A DNA stretch of 52,430 bases from an uncultured Flavobacteriia bacterium (lineage in GTDB: Bacteria; Bacteroidota; Bacteroidia; Flavobacteriales_D; Crocinitomicaceae): positions 1 to 52,430 of the forward strand of contig CAIQQH010000009.1 in NCBI GenBank assembly GCA_903873915.1. The letters run 5' to 3'. The notes beneath the pieces were generated by a model that saw nothing but the letters and a program-made list of their open reading frames with translations, did no database searches and was not told the DNA's origin. The translations under genes and the position numbers were made by a program. Below, one piece after another: positions 18,431-27,452 of this stretch; the first letter of the stretch is position 1; every line of letters starts with the position of its first letter.

Positions 18431-18970
18431 ATGGCAATTCTAAGCATTCCAGAACAAAATATTGAGCTTCGAGATCCTATGGAAATTAAAGCGTTTTTTA
18501 GTGCGCGAAATTTATTTTTTGACCAGTGGTCTTGTGATGTGATTTTTGATGATCACGCCACACAGGAAGAAATAATAGCCGCCTATGACAAGGACCTTAA
18601 ACCTTTCATGGTAGACGGAGGATATTTAACCGCTGATGTCATTTCCATCAATTCACAGACCGAAAACTACGATGCTATCCGTGCTAAATTCCTAGCAGAA
18701 CATACCCATTCAGAGGATGAGATTCGCTTCTTTGTGGATGGTCAGGGTTTGTTTTGGTTTAACATGGAAAATGAACCTGTGTTCAATCTCTTGTGCCAAC
18801 GGGGAGATTTAATCTCTGTTCTCGCTGGAACGAAACATTGGTTCGATGCAGGTGAATCAAATCCCTTCGTGAAGGCCATTCGGATCTTCATTGACATGAG
18901 TGGTTGGGTGCCTGAATACACGCAATCAGGACTGGAAAAGAACTTCTCGGACTTTAATATGCCACAATAA
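18431..18970 (+). CDS. mtnD: Acireductone dioxygenase (ARD)
   Basis: MtnD oxidises acireductone with O2 in methionine salvage, giving the keto-acid precursor of methionine and formate when iron is bound. The 179-residue product is a cupin. Metal ligands are visible as His91, His93 and Glu97 in HTHSEDE and His136 in GTKHWFDAG. GEDEIRFFVDG-like spacing and length agree with the family. I chose the ATG at 18431. An in-frame GTG at 18377 would add 18 residues read out of an intergenic hairpin repeat. mtnB lies 314 bases upstream, across repeats. Confidence 0.94.
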   Translation: MAILSIPEQNIELRDPMEIKAFFSARNLFFDQWSCDVIFDDHATQEEIIAAYDKDLKPFMVDGGYLTADVISINSQTENYDAIRAKFLAEHTHSEDEIRFFVDGQGLFWFNMENEPVFNLLCQRGDLISVLAGTKHWFDAGESNPFVKAIRIFIDMSGWVPEYTQSGLEKNFSDFNMPQ

Positions 18971-19027
18971 ATAGAGATATTCTCCCAAATTAAGGATTTG
19001 ATGCTAAAGCAATTTGGTGACTACGTC

Positions 19028-19054
19028 AATTTGAAGCCTTAGGCAATTCGGCAG
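19028..19054 (+). repeat. AATTTGATGCC-GGCAATT dispersed repeat (degenerate copy)
   Basis: AATTTGAAGCCTTAGGCAAT followed by TCGG resembles the units at 23780-23805 (opposite strand) and 48064-48112. The core is a tiny GCC-3 nt-GGC stem. Confidence 0.5.
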
Positions 19055-19121
19055 ATCCATACGAGGGTAGCAATCATTACAAATTTGCGCAGCGGTATTT
19101 CATAAAACTAAAGCTTCTAAC

Positions 19122-19129
19122 TACATTTA
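19122..19129 (+). promoter_or_regulatory. Probable -7 element of mtnC
   Basis: TACATTTA fits TAnnTTTG except for its last base and ends 4 bases before the mtnC ATG, the same spacing as at mtnB, the transporter and the GNAT gene. A TTTC lies about 20 bases upstream as a possible -33 element. Confidence 0.45.
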
Positions 19130-19133
19130 CACA

Positions 19134-19829
19134 ATGAAATTTGAAGGCGTTAAATATGTGCTGACCGACATTGAAGGAACTACCACTTCAGTGAAGTTCG
19201 TCTACGACCAATTGTTTCCTTATTTCCGGTCGCACATCGGTGATTTGAAGTCAATGATCCAACTGCCCGATGTTCAGGAGGCCTTTCGTCTAACGGTGAA
19301 ATTGAGCTTGGACTTGGAAGGCCGAAAGCTCAATTCTGTCGATGAAATCATCAATACACTGAACCGTTGGTCGGAAGAAGACCGAAAAATTACACCACTC
19401 AAATCCGTGCAAGGAATTCTTTGGGAAGATGGGTATAAAAAGGGTGAGTTGAAAGGCCATGTGTATGCGGATGTTTTACCTGCTTTGGAACAATGGAAAT
19501 CACAAGGCATTCAAATGGGTGTATTCTCTTCGGGCTCTATTGCTGCACAAAAGTTGATTTTTGGCTTCAGTGAATTGGGTGATCTGACCCCTTTCTTTTC
19601 GCATTATTTTGATACGACAACGGGTGGTAAAAAGGTAGCTGAAACCTATCCGAAAATTGCGGATGCTATCGGGCTTCAAGCTTCTGAAATCATCTTTCTT
19701 TCTGATATCACCGATGAATTGGTCGCGGCAGATGCTGCAGGATTTCAAACGGTTCAATTGGTTCGGCCAGGGACTGAAGCCAATTGGAAATGCACCGTGA
19801 AGGATTTCACTGAAATAGAATTGGCATAA
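19134..19829 (+). CDS. mtnC: Enolase-phosphatase E1 (acireductone synthase)
   Basis: MtnC is a bifunctional HAD-family enzyme that enolises and dephosphorylates 2,3-diketo-5-methylthiopentyl-1-phosphate to give acireductone, the substrate of MtnD. The 231-residue protein has the family's LTDIEGTTTS motif with nucleophile Asp12 and Glu14, the motif II serine in GVFSSGSIAAQKLIF, and the motif III/IV region FLSDITDELVAADAAG. Length is normal. It lies 163 bases after mtnD and 27 bases before mtnA. Confidence 0.95.
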   Translation: MKFEGVKYVLTDIEGTTTSVKFVYDQLFPYFRSHIGDLKSMIQLPDVQEAFRLTVKLSLDLEGRKLNSVDEIINTLNRWSEEDRKITPLKSVQGILWEDGYKKGELKGHVYADVLPALEQWKSQGIQMGVFSSGSIAAQKLIFGFSELGDLTPFFSHYFDTTTGGKKVAETYPKIADAIGLQASEIIFLSDITDELVAADAAGFQTVQLVRPGTEANWKCTVKDFTEIELA

Positions 19830-19856
19830 TTACCATTGCAAAATAGAACGAGCAAA

Positions 19857-20957
19857 ATGACAAAATTCCGCACCATTTGGACCACTGAAGATGCTTATGT
19901 TGAAGTCATCGATCAACGTAAGTTGCCACATGAATTCGTCACCGTGCGTCTCGAAACGTATGACGATGCCGAGGAGGCGATTAAGGAAATGACGGTTCGT
20001 GGAGCCCCACTTATTGGAGCAACTGCCGCTTATGGAATTTATCTCGCTGTGCGCGAAATGATCGAAGATGAATTGGACGGATCCTTCTTGGATGAAGCTT
20101 TCACGGCCTTGCGTGCATCTCGACCAACAGCTGTTAATCTTTTTTGGGCCCTGGATAAAATGCGTGTGGCCTTAGACAATTGTGAAGGTGACTTTATGAA
20201 AACCGCATGGGAGGCAGCCGCTCAAATCGTGGAAGAAGACGTTGAAACATGCCGAATGATTGGTGTTCATGGTCTTCCCTTGATTGAAGCGATTGCGGCG
20301 CGCAAAGAAGGCGAAGTAGTCAATATCTTGACGCATTGTAACGCTGGAATGCTCGGCTGTGTGGAGTGGGGAACAATCACTTCACCCATCTATCAAGCGA
20401 TTCAAAAGGGAATAAAAGTACATGTCTGGGTGGATGAAACGCGTCCAAGAAATCAAGGTTCGAATTTGACGGCTTACGAATTGACTCGTCATGGGGTTCC
20501 GCACACACTTATTGTAGACAATGCCGGTGGACACTTGATGCAACACGGCATGGTGGACATGGTCATCGTAGGAACGGACCGCACAACGCGCCAAGGAGAT
20601 GTGGCGAATAAAATTGGTACTTACTTGAAAGCACTCGCTGCACACGACAACAACATTCCTTTTTATGTAGCACTTCCGTCCACGACACTGGATATGTCAA
20701 TCCGCAATGGATTAACAGAAATTCCAATCGAGGAACGCAATCAAGACGAAGTACGCTACATGATTGGGAAAGGACAGAATGGTAAAATTCAACCTGTTTT
20801 GATTTGCCCGGAAACAACCCCTGCAAGCAATTATGGCTTCGATGTGACCCCAGCGCGCTTGGTGACCAAAATTATTACTGAACGAGGTGTGTGCGATGCT
20901 TCGGAAGAAGGATTGTTGGAATTGTTTCCTGAGTTCAACTCACCTAAAACAAATTAA
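19857..20957 (+). CDS. mtnA: S-methyl-5-thioribose-1-phosphate isomerase
   Basis: MtnA isomerises methylthioribose-1-phosphate to methylthioribulose-1-phosphate, the step before MtnB. The roughly 366-residue protein has the aIF2B-like isomerase motifs MTVRGAPLIGATAAYG, THCNAGMLGCVEWGT (catalytic Cys) and GTDRTTRQGDVANKIGTY (catalytic Asp). I chose the ATG at 19857. A TTG at 19836 would add seven residues that are not family-like. The gene for the MTA phosphorylase or MTR kinase that feeds this pathway is not in the window. Confidence 0.95.
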   Translation: MTKFRTIWTTEDAYVEVIDQRKLPHEFVTVRLETYDDAEEAIKEMTVRGAPLIGATAAYGIYLAVREMIEDELDGSFLDEAFTALRASRPTAVNLFWALDKMRVALDNCEGDFMKTAWEAAAQIVEEDVETCRMIGVHGLPLIEAIAARKEGEVVNILTHCNAGMLGCVEWGTITSPIYQAIQKGIKVHVWVDETRPRNQGSNLTAYELTRHGVPHTLIVDNAGGHLMQHGMVDMVIVGTDRTTRQGDVANKIGTYLKALAAHDNNIPFYVALPSTTLDMSIRNGLTEIPIEERNQDEVRYMIGKGQNGKIQPVLICPETTPASNYGFDVTPARLVTKIITERGVCDASEEGLLELFPEFNSPKTN

Positions 20958-20958
20958 A

Positions 20959-21816
20959 ATGGCTTCATTCCTTAAAAAGCTGTATCGATTTTTTTCTCCA
21001 AAGCATCAAACTGTTTTTCTTGATTATAAGGTAAATATGACTCCTAGATGGGGGGAAGGCAAACCACCTAATCAACAGTTAAATGCAATAATTGAAAAGG
21101 GAAGAGACAGATATAGGGTCCTGCTGGAATCATCACATGGGTACTTCGAGAACTTAAAATCGATTCGTAAGTTCGGTGAAAATTCAGATGCCTTGGCTCC
21201 AGTGTACAACAATGGTTTTTTACCCGGATTGGACATTGCCATGATTTATACAATTATTCGAGAGAATAAGCCAAAGAGGTATGTAGAAGTGGGTTCTGGT
21301 AACTCAACAAAAGTGGCTGCAAAGGCAAAGAAAGATGCTGAAATAGACATGGAAATTATTTCGATTGATCCAATGCCGCGTGCTGAAATAGATCAATTGG
21401 CGAATAGGATTATTCGTGGTCCATTTGAAAATTCTGACATTTCACTTTTTTCTGAACTCAATGAAAATGATATCGTTTTCATAGATAATTCGCACCGAAT
21501 ATTGCCAAACTCAGATGCGACGGTTTTCTTTATGGAAGTTCTTCCTATTCTTAAAAAAGGAGTTATTGTTCATGTCCATGACATTTATTTGCCCTATGAT
21601 TATCCTCAATTCATGTGTGATAGAGCTTATTCAGAACAGTATGGCTTGGCCGCATTTTTATTGGCGAACCCTGAAAAGTTCGAGGTGATGATGCCAAATT
21701 ATTTTGTGTCAGAAGATTCTGAATTGTCAACCATTTTGTCACCATTATTTGACTCTCCAGAATTGTCAAATGTGGAACGTCATGGTGGATCCTTTTGGAT
21801 ACGAATAGCAAGGTAA
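20959..21816 (+). CDS. Class I SAM-dependent methyltransferase, Methyltransf_24 type
   Basis: A 285-residue protein with a Rossmann methyltransferase core. RYVEVGSGNSTKVAAKAKKD (about residues 112-131) is the SAM loop, IISIDPMPR the second strand, and VFIDNSHRILPNSDATVFF with VIVHVHDIYLPYDYP the later strands. That pattern is typical of the Methyltransf_24 family found near polysaccharide genes. The substrate is unknown. The start at 20959 directly follows the mtnA stop, so it may be read through from the salvage genes, though no functional link is clear. Its stop lies 1 base from the stop of the convergent gene. Confidence 0.85.
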   Translation: MASFLKKLYRFFSPKHQTVFLDYKVNMTPRWGEGKPPNQQLNAIIEKGRDRYRVLLESSHGYFENLKSIRKFGENSDALAPVYNNGFLPGLDIAMIYTIIRENKPKRYVEVGSGNSTKVAAKAKKDAEIDMEIISIDPMPRAEIDQLANRIIRGPFENSDISLFSELNENDIVFIDNSHRILPNSDATVFFMEVLPILKKGVIVHVHDIYLPYDYPQFMCDRAYSEQYGLAAFLLANPEKFEVMMPNYFVSEDSELSTILSPLFDSPELSNVERHGGSFWIRIAR

Positions 21817-21817
21817 A

Positions 21818-22207
21818 TCAATCCTTGATCTTCTCGAGAAAAGAGCTAGGCTGAGGGAATAGTCCATCGCGAGAAATACGCTTTCCACGGTTGTAAACAA
21901 CAATGCGCTCTCCTGCCAACTGACCATCCATTCGGCAATCTAAAACGATGTAATTTTTTCCTTCGAAAAGAACGTGATATATACCATGTAAAGCGTTATT
22001 TCCGACAGTGATATCTACACTGTCTGCGTCAATTTTAATAAGTATTGCCACAGCGTCAACATCCACGTTGTCCGTTCCAACATCCAATTTAAATGCAGGG
22101 ATTTCACCTTGATAACTTCCGTAAAATTTCTTTTTTAGCGTAATGGGCTTTTGGGCCACCGCCGAAATGGAGAAACAAATGAATAAGTATAGCAAGTGCT
22201 TTCGCAT
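21818..22207 (-). CDS. Small exported protein of unknown function
   Basis: A 129-residue protein I do not recognise. It begins MRKHLLYLFICFSISAVAQ, a clear signal peptide likely cleaved after AVAQ. The mature part of about 110 residues is predicted mostly beta strand, alternating short polar and hydrophobic stretches, with no cysteine pair or lipobox. An upstream in-frame start at 22225 would add six residues and spoil the signal peptide, so I used 22207. It lies 37 bases after the start of no other gene and is convergent with the methyltransferase. Confidence 0.7.
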   Translation of the reverse strand: MRKHLLYLFICFSISAVAQKPITLKKKFYGSYQGEIPAFKLDVGTDNVDVDAVAILIKIDADSVDITVGNNALHGIYHVLFEGKNYIVLDCRMDGQLAGERIVVYNRGKRISRDGLFPQPSSFLEKIKD

Positions 22208-22244
22208 GAAGCAAATGTATAACATTGAACGAGAAAAACAAGTG

Positions 22245-22958
22245 TTAAAGAGACTTTCCTTCTTTTATTCGGCCTAAATAAGCCCAGTCACCCTGCAGCT
22301 TTTCGCATGTGAAATCGTTCAATGGAATCTTTGATATCAGCGTTTCCTTCTGAGGGAAAAAGTTAACATGCTCATCCAATGTGTAGTAAAAGTAGCGCTG
22401 ACAGGGTGTAACGATAAACAATTGTTTTCGCGTGATGCGAATGAGCTCAGAAATGCACAGGTCTAATTTTAACAAATGTTCCACGGTGTGACAACAAACA
22501 ACCACATCAATCGAATGATTTTCGAAAGGCAATTGTTCAACATTTCCATGCACGAAGGTAAAATGATCATTTTTCTCGGGTGCTTTAAGGTCGAAGCCGC
22601 TCAATGTGATGGATGGATGCCGTTCTTGAATTTTATTCAATAAATACCCGCCACCACAACCAATGTCAACAAGTGTGTCGGCTGTCGGATCAATCTTGTC
22701 GAGAATAAAATCGATACATGCCTGATTCAAATCGGTCGCTCGATTTCTTGAAATGGTATTTAACCCATTGTAAAAATCGGAGTATTCCTCGGGGGTGTAG
22801 CTGTAGACCTTTGTCTTGAATTGCATCACTTCCTTGATGTTCTTTCCGCGGTAGGCAAACAGGTAAAACGGATACATAAATACTTTCGAATCACGGATGA
22901 ATGGAGGAATCATTTCATCCATCACAAAACGTATGGCATTGGTCAATCTTCTGTTCAT
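22245..22958 (-). CDS. Class I SAM-dependent methyltransferase, Methyltransf_11 type
   Basis: A 237-residue methyltransferase. The SAM loop is DTLVDIGCGGGYLLNKIQER (about residues 94-113), followed by SGFDLKAPE, the acidic IDVVVCCHTVEHL strand and the helical ISELIRITRKQLFIVTP. The first 40 residues are basic and hydrophobic and may lie at the membrane. Its start overlaps the end of the glycosyltransferase gene by 4 bases, so the two form a pair. A joint role in modifying a glycan or lipid-linked sugar is inferred from that pairing only. Confidence 0.85.
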   Translation of the reverse strand: MNRRLTNAIRFVMDEMIPPFIRDSKVFMYPFYLFAYRGKNIKEVMQFKTKVYSYTPEEYSDFYNGLNTISRNRATDLNQACIDFILDKIDPTADTLVDIGCGGGYLLNKIQERHPSITLSGFDLKAPEKNDHFTFVHGNVEQLPFENHSIDVVVCCHTVEHLLKLDLCISELIRITRKQLFIVTPCQRYFYYTLDEHVNFFPQKETLISKIPLNDFTCEKLQGDWAYLGRIKEGKSL

Positions 22959-23674
22959 CGTTTGGCGTATTTTCCCAACATGTGGTTGCGTTTTATGCGG
23001 AGCAGGTCCATAACCATTCCGAAGCCATGACGCAGCACACTCACACTGCTGCCATCTTGACTGCGCAATGTTACGGGGATTTTTTTAATGTCGTAATTAC
23101 GCTTTAAGGAAATGTACATCAATTCCACATCGAAGGTAAAGCCATTGACTCGGGATGCGCGAAACAAATCGTCCGCAACAGCTGCCCTAAATCCTTTCAA
23201 TCCACACTGCGTATCGGAAATTCCGGTGGTGATAAATCGACCGACGATAAATGTAAAGAACCCGCTTCCGAAGCGCCGTTTGGCAGAGATTTCGTTGAAG
23301 TAATTTGATTCCTCTAGTCCCCGATCGCCAATGACAACATCGTATTCTTTTTCGCTGAGGTAATGCATAATTTTGTCAATGGCTGCGGTTTCAAAGGGGA
23401 TATCTGCATCTGTGTAAATCCGAATTTCCTTGGTGGCATGATGCATTCCAAAACGCACCGCACCACCCTTGCCGAGATTCTTTGGATAAGATAAAAATCG
23501 GCAGCCATTTTCCTTAGCTACGCTTTCCGTTTCTCCATTGTCATTCGAACCATCATCCACAACAATCACTTCATGATCAATTTGCTTATCGCTTAAATAC
23601 TGAATTAGGTACGGCAAATTTTTTCGGAGAGCCTCCGAAGAACGATAGGATGGTATGACAATGCTGATGCTCAA
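22955..23674 (-). CDS. Glycosyltransferase family 2, dolichol-phosphate-sugar synthase type
   Basis: A 239-residue GT-A fold enzyme. It opens with ISIVIPSYRSSEAL, has the nucleotide-sugar VVDDGSNDNGE motif near residue 40, NLGKGGAVRFGM, the metal-binding TDADIPFE motif, and later SDTQCGLKGFRA and FTFDVELMY. This pattern matches the DPG/DPM synthase-like GT2 subgroup that loads a sugar onto a polyprenyl phosphate. There is no C-terminal membrane segment. It heads a two-gene unit with the methyltransferase and diverges from the YfhO-like gene. Confidence 0.9.
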   Translation of the reverse strand: MSISIVIPSYRSSEALRKNLPYLIQYLSDKQIDHEVIVVDDGSNDNGETESVAKENGCRFLSYPKNLGKGGAVRFGMHHATKEIRIYTDADIPFETAAIDKIMHYLSEKEYDVVIGDRGLEESNYFNEISAKRRFGSGFFTFIVGRFITTGISDTQCGLKGFRAAVADDLFRASRVNGFTFDVELMYISLKRNYDIKKIPVTLRSQDGSSVSVLRHGFGMVMDLLRIKRNHMLGKYAKR

Positions 23675-23716
23675 CTGCGATGAATGAAGTGTAAAAATAG
23701 GGAATTATTGTTTTGA

Positions 23717-23765
23717 AAAGGGACAAAGGGACAAAGGGACAAAGGACGTCAAGATATTAAGACAT
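23717..23765 (+). repeat. GGGACAAA heptamer/octamer array (mosaic repeat family)
   Basis: GGGACAAA is repeated three times, followed by GGACGTCAAGATATTAAGACATT, a merger of the heptamer and octamer modules seen at 18121-18332. It lies between the divergent glycosyltransferase and YfhO-like genes. Confidence 0.75.
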
Positions 23766-23774
23766 TCAAACAAT

Positions 23775-23832
23775 TTTCGAATTCCGAATTGCCGAAGGCA
23801 TCAAATTCCCAAGGGGAACAAATTGCGGAGCA
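23775..23832 (-). repeat. AATTTGATGCC-GGCAATT dispersed repeat
   Basis: Read on the minus strand this block matches 48058-48114 over about 50 bases. Shared pieces are CTCCGCAATTTG, TTTGATGCC and CGGCAATT-CGG. It lies 47 bases before the YfhO-like ATG. Confidence 0.65.
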
Positions 23833-23878
23833 CCAAATTTCAACTAGATGATTAACTTTATCCAACATTAAAAACCCA

Positions 23879-26029
23879 ATGGCAGGAACCAATCGGCAGT
23901 TATGGCAACATACAGGAATCCTTTTCCTCATGGCAGTGCTGGCTTTTTTTCCTGTGGTGATGAACATCCATCCGGTAAAATGGGACATGATCGATTGCTT
24001 TTATCCCTGGCGTTTTCACATTGGTGAATGTCTGCAAAATGGTCAGCTTCCGTGGTGGAATCCCTATCAAGATCTAGGTTATCCGATACACGCCGATCCG
24101 TCGAGTGGGGCGTGGTATCCCATGGTTTGGTTCATCGGTTCAACGGTCGGCTATAGTATTTGGACGATAGGCTTTGAATTGTGGATTCATGTATTTTTTG
24201 CCGGAGTCGGCATGTATTTCTTGGCAAAAACACTAAAGTTTGATCCGCGTTTTGCGCTGATGGTTGGAATCGCCTACATGTTGTGTGGATTTTTCATAGG
24301 AAATGCACAGCACCTTCCTTACATCATCAGTGCCTGTTGGCTGCCTTATGTGCTTGCTTTTTATCTCAAAATGAGAGAGCGAAAGGGATGGCAAGACGCA
24401 GTAAAAGCAGGATTGTTTATGTTTCTCATGATCATGGGTGGTTATCCCGCCATTACCATTATTCTTTTCTATTTGTTGATGATTTTCTTTGGTGTAACGG
24501 CGTTCAAATTGTGGCGCGAAAAGGACTATAACAGCATTTTTGCATTCATTGGAAGAAATGCCCTTTTCACATTGACAACAGTATTGACTTCAGCCGTGAT
24601 GCTCATGTCGGTTGCGGTTGTCAGCCCATACCTATCCAGACTTGGAAATTTCGACCTTGAACAAGCTTTGTTTTCGCCATTTTCTCCACAGTCGTTTTTC
24701 AGTTTTATTCTTACGTATTCAACCACGGCAACAATCCCCTGGTTCAATTCGGATTTGTCCATGCGCAATGGCTACTTCGGGATCATCGTTTTCCTCTTCT
24801 TTATCTTGGGGACATTCCGCAAAAAACCATTGGAATTACGCATCTTCTTTTGGTTCGGAATTTTTTGCTTGTGCTCAGCAGTGGGCGAATATCTCCCGGT
24901 GCGTGAGTTTCTCTTTCGCTACGTGCCGATGATGAATGTCTTTCGTTTTCCAAGTGTTTTTCGTCTGTTTTTTATTCTCGGCGCAGTGCTTACTGGTGTT
25001 TGGACCTTGCAGCAGTATCTTGTAGAATCTAAGCGAGAAAATCGCACACTTTACCTTGCCTTGGGGATTTCTTTTTGTGCGATGCTTTCTGTCATCGTAG
25101 CCTTCCGTTTACAAGTGTTCTTGGCGATGGGCAACTTTCTGAAATTAGGCATTTTCTCTTTTAATACAGGGGCAACATTTGCTCAATTGGCTGTTTTTCA
25201 GGCCGCCATTCAAGTGTTAATTCTTGGTATCGGGTTCATCCTCTTTTGGAAAGCGAAAAATACGAATATGCGCATCCTTTCCATCACTGCATTGATTGCC
25301 ACGGATCTGCTCATTGCCGCAAGCTTGAATGGTCCCGCTACGGTATATTATGGCGAAGTGGAAGCCAAAGTTGCTCAAGCCAATGTGGACAAATACCCCC
25401 ACGGATTTCCAAAGCAACTCGACATCAGCATCGACTCAGCCGGACATTTACCGGGGATTGGAACACCCTACTGGCAAAATCAGCAAACCTTCCAAAAACA
25501 GATTTCTGCTGAAGGATACAATTCCTTTTCGTTTACATCCTACGAAGAATTAGAAAGTGATTTCCCGAAGTTGTATGCGGCAGTCAAGAAGTGTCATTTG
25601 CTTACTTTATCAGACCGACTACTACAAAACGCCATTGGAGATCGCATTCAACCGGGAGAACTTTTCGTCCAATTTGGCAGCGATCGTCATCCTGGGATTT
25701 ATGCGCTTTCGAAGGGAGATTCTGTCGTTTTGGAGAACTATAACGCCAATGAATTTCATGTTCGTGCCTTCGTGAAACGACCTTGCTTATTGACGCTTCA
25801 CCAAAAGGATTTTTCGGATTGGAGGGCCTTCATCAATGGAAAAGAAACGCCGATTTTTCTGAGTAACATGAATTTCATGACCATAGAGTTGCCAGCAGGG
25901 AAGTCAAAGGTCAGCTTTGTATTTGACAACACGCTTGTTCGCATCGCCTTTTATGTCAGCATAAGCACACTTGTTTTCTTATTGTTTATGCTCTTGCGCG
26001 ACACAGTCAAAGGAAGAGTTCCGCGTTGA
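23879..26029 (+). CDS. YfhO-like polytopic membrane protein
   Basis: A 716-residue protein with about 11-13 membrane helices in the first 490 residues, an extracytoplasmic domain, and a last helix near residue 690. FYPWRFHIGECLQNGQLPWWNPYQDLGYPIHADPSSGAWYP in the first loop, with NPY and acidic residues after the first helix, matches the YfhO/GT-C-like family. Such proteins are thought to transfer sugars from lipid carriers to surface polymers. Lying opposite a dolichol-phosphate-type glycosyltransferase, it may use the lipid-linked sugar made there; that is an inference. Confidence 0.8.
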   Translation: MAGTNRQLWQHTGILFLMAVLAFFPVVMNIHPVKWDMIDCFYPWRFHIGECLQNGQLPWWNPYQDLGYPIHADPSSGAWYPMVWFIGSTVGYSIWTIGFELWIHVFFAGVGMYFLAKTLKFDPRFALMVGIAYMLCGFFIGNAQHLPYIISACWLPYVLAFYLKMRERKGWQDAVKAGLFMFLMIMGGYPAITIILFYLLMIFFGVTAFKLWREKDYNSIFAFIGRNALFTLTTVLTSAVMLMSVAVVSPYLSRLGNFDLEQALFSPFSPQSFFSFILTYSTTATIPWFNSDLSMRNGYFGIIVFLFFILGTFRKKPLELRIFFWFGIFCLCSAVGEYLPVREFLFRYVPMMNVFRFPSVFRLFFILGAVLTGVWTLQQYLVESKRENRTLYLALGISFCAMLSVIVAFRLQVFLAMGNFLKLGIFSFNTGATFAQLAVFQAAIQVLILGIGFILFWKAKNTNMRILSITALIATDLLIAASLNGPATVYYGEVEAKVAQANVDKYPHGFPKQLDISIDSAGHLPGIGTPYWQNQQTFQKQISAEGYNSFSFTSYEELESDFPKLYAAVKKCHLLTLSDRLLQNAIGDRIQPGELFVQFGSDRHPGIYALSKGDSVVLENYNANEFHVRAFVKRPCLLTLHQKDFSDWRAFINGKETPIFLSNMNFMTIELPAGKSKVSFVFDNTLVRIAFYVSISTLVFLLFMLLRDTVKGRVPR

Positions 26030-26112
26030 TAATTTGCCTTTTTTCTTGATAACTTCCTTTTCAAGACCGCTACAATTTGCGTAAATTCGACATGCAAAAC
26101 AACACGCATTTC

Positions 26113-26907
26113 ATGAAGCAGTATCACGACCTTTTGACGCATATTTTGGACCACGGTACCCGTAAGGAAGACCGCACAGGGACTGGAACAATTTCGACTT
26201 TTGGTTACCAAATGCGCTTTGACCTGTCAAAAGGTTTTCCGGTGGTCACGACAAAGAAACTGCACCTACGGTCCATCATCATTGAGTTGTTGTGGTTTCT
26301 CCAAGGAAATACAAACATCAAATTCCTCAAGGACAATAAGGTGTCCATTTGGGATGAATGGGCAGATGAAAACGGAAACCTTGGTCCAGTATACGGGCAT
26401 CAGTGGAGAAGTTGGCCCGATGGAAACGGTGGGACGATTGATCAAATCACCAACCTCATTGCATCCATCAAAAAGAATCCAGATTCACGCCGCTTGATCG
26501 TTTCCGCTTGGAATGTCGCTGATGTGGATCACATGGCTTTGCCGCCCTGTCATACCTTGTTTCAGTTTTATGTCGCCAATGGAAAATTGAGTTGTCAGCT
26601 GTACCAGCGCAGCGCCGATACCTTCCTCGGGGTGCCATTCAATATTGCATCTTATGCCTTACTTACGATGATGGTTGCACAAGTGTGTAATCTTGAGGTC
26701 GGTGAATTTGTCCACACCTTTGGAGATGCACACATTTACAGCAATCACCTGGAGCAAGTTGACTTGCAGTTGTCGCGCGAATGTCGTCCCTTGCCAACCA
26801 TGAAGATCAATCCAACAGTGAAAGATATCTTCGGATTTACCTATGAAGATTTCGAATTGGTCGGGTACGACCCACACCCCCACATCAAAGGCGCTGTTGC
26901 CGTTTAA
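26113..26907 (+). CDS. thyA: Thymidylate synthase
   Basis: ThyA makes dTMP from dUMP using methylene-tetrahydrofolate. From the ATG at 26113 the protein is 264 residues, the same length as the E. coli enzyme, beginning [20 protein letters not shown]. The active-site Cys lies in [13 protein letters not shown], with [20 protein letters not shown] and the C-terminal [12 protein letters not shown] also diagnostic. An in-frame ATG at 26092 would add seven residues. TACAATTTG at 26071-26079 is a near-consensus -7 element, so either start is possible. It is followed by folA, which regenerates its folate. Confidence 0.96.
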   Translation: MKQYHDLLTHILDHGTRKEDRTGTGTISTFGYQMRFDLSKGFPVVTTKKLHLRSIIIELLWFLQGNTNIKFLKDNKVSIWDEWADENGNLGPVYGHQWRSWPDGNGGTIDQITNLIASIKKNPDSRRLIVSAWNVADVDHMALPPCHTLFQFYVANGKLSCQLYQRSADTFLGVPFNIASYALLTMMVAQVCNLEVGEFVHTFGDAHIYSNHLEQVDLQLSRECRPLPTMKINPTVKDIFGFTYEDFELVGYDPHPHIKGAVAV

Positions 26908-26933
26908 TCAAAAAAAATAGAGCAACAGAAATT

Positions 26934-27437
26934 ATGCAAATTCAATTGATCGTAGCCATGGACCGCGAACGTGGTATCGGAAAGAACAACGACCTGATGT
27001 GGCATCTGGCTGCAGATATGCGTTTTTTCAAAGAGACAACATCAGGACATATAGTGGTCATGGGACGAAAAAATTGGGATTCAATTCCAACGAAATACCG
27101 TCCTTTAGCAAACCGTGAAAATGTCGTTTTAACCCGAAATACAGATTTTTCCGCAGAAGGAGCAAGCGTTTTTTATTCCTTGGAAGACAGCATTTCACAC
27201 TACGATGGGGATGACCGCGCCTTTTTTATCATTGGAGGAGGAGAAATTTATCGTCATGCCTTGGAGTTGGGTTGTGTCAATGAAATGTACATCACCCATG
27301 TCGATGCAGTCTATGGTGCGGATACCTTCTTTCCTGAGTTCAACGTAGAAGAATGGACCATGCACGAACTGTTTCATTTCGAAAAGGATGAGAAGAATGA
27401 GGCTTCATTTACTGTGAAGCATTACATACGCAACTAA
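26934..27437 (+). CDS. folA: Dihydrofolate reductase
   Basis: The enzyme reduces the dihydrofolate left by thymidylate synthase. The 167-residue product shows QLIVAMDRERGIGKNNDLMWHL, MGRKNWDSIP, the FIIGGGEIYRHAL segment with the conserved Gly-Gly, and MYITHVDAVYGADTFFP. Length is typical. It follows thyA by 26 bases and precedes the topoisomerase by 15, so the three are probably co-transcribed. The thyA-folA pairing is widespread and functionally sensible. Confidence 0.96.
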   Translation: MQIQLIVAMDRERGIGKNNDLMWHLAADMRFFKETTSGHIVVMGRKNWDSIPTKYRPLANRENVVLTRNTDFSAEGASVFYSLEDSISHYDGDDRAFFIIGGGEIYRHALELGCVNEMYITHVDAVYGADTFFPEFNVEEWTMHELFHFEKDEKNEASFTVKHYIRN

Positions 27438-27452
27438 GCCACACTAATTCAC

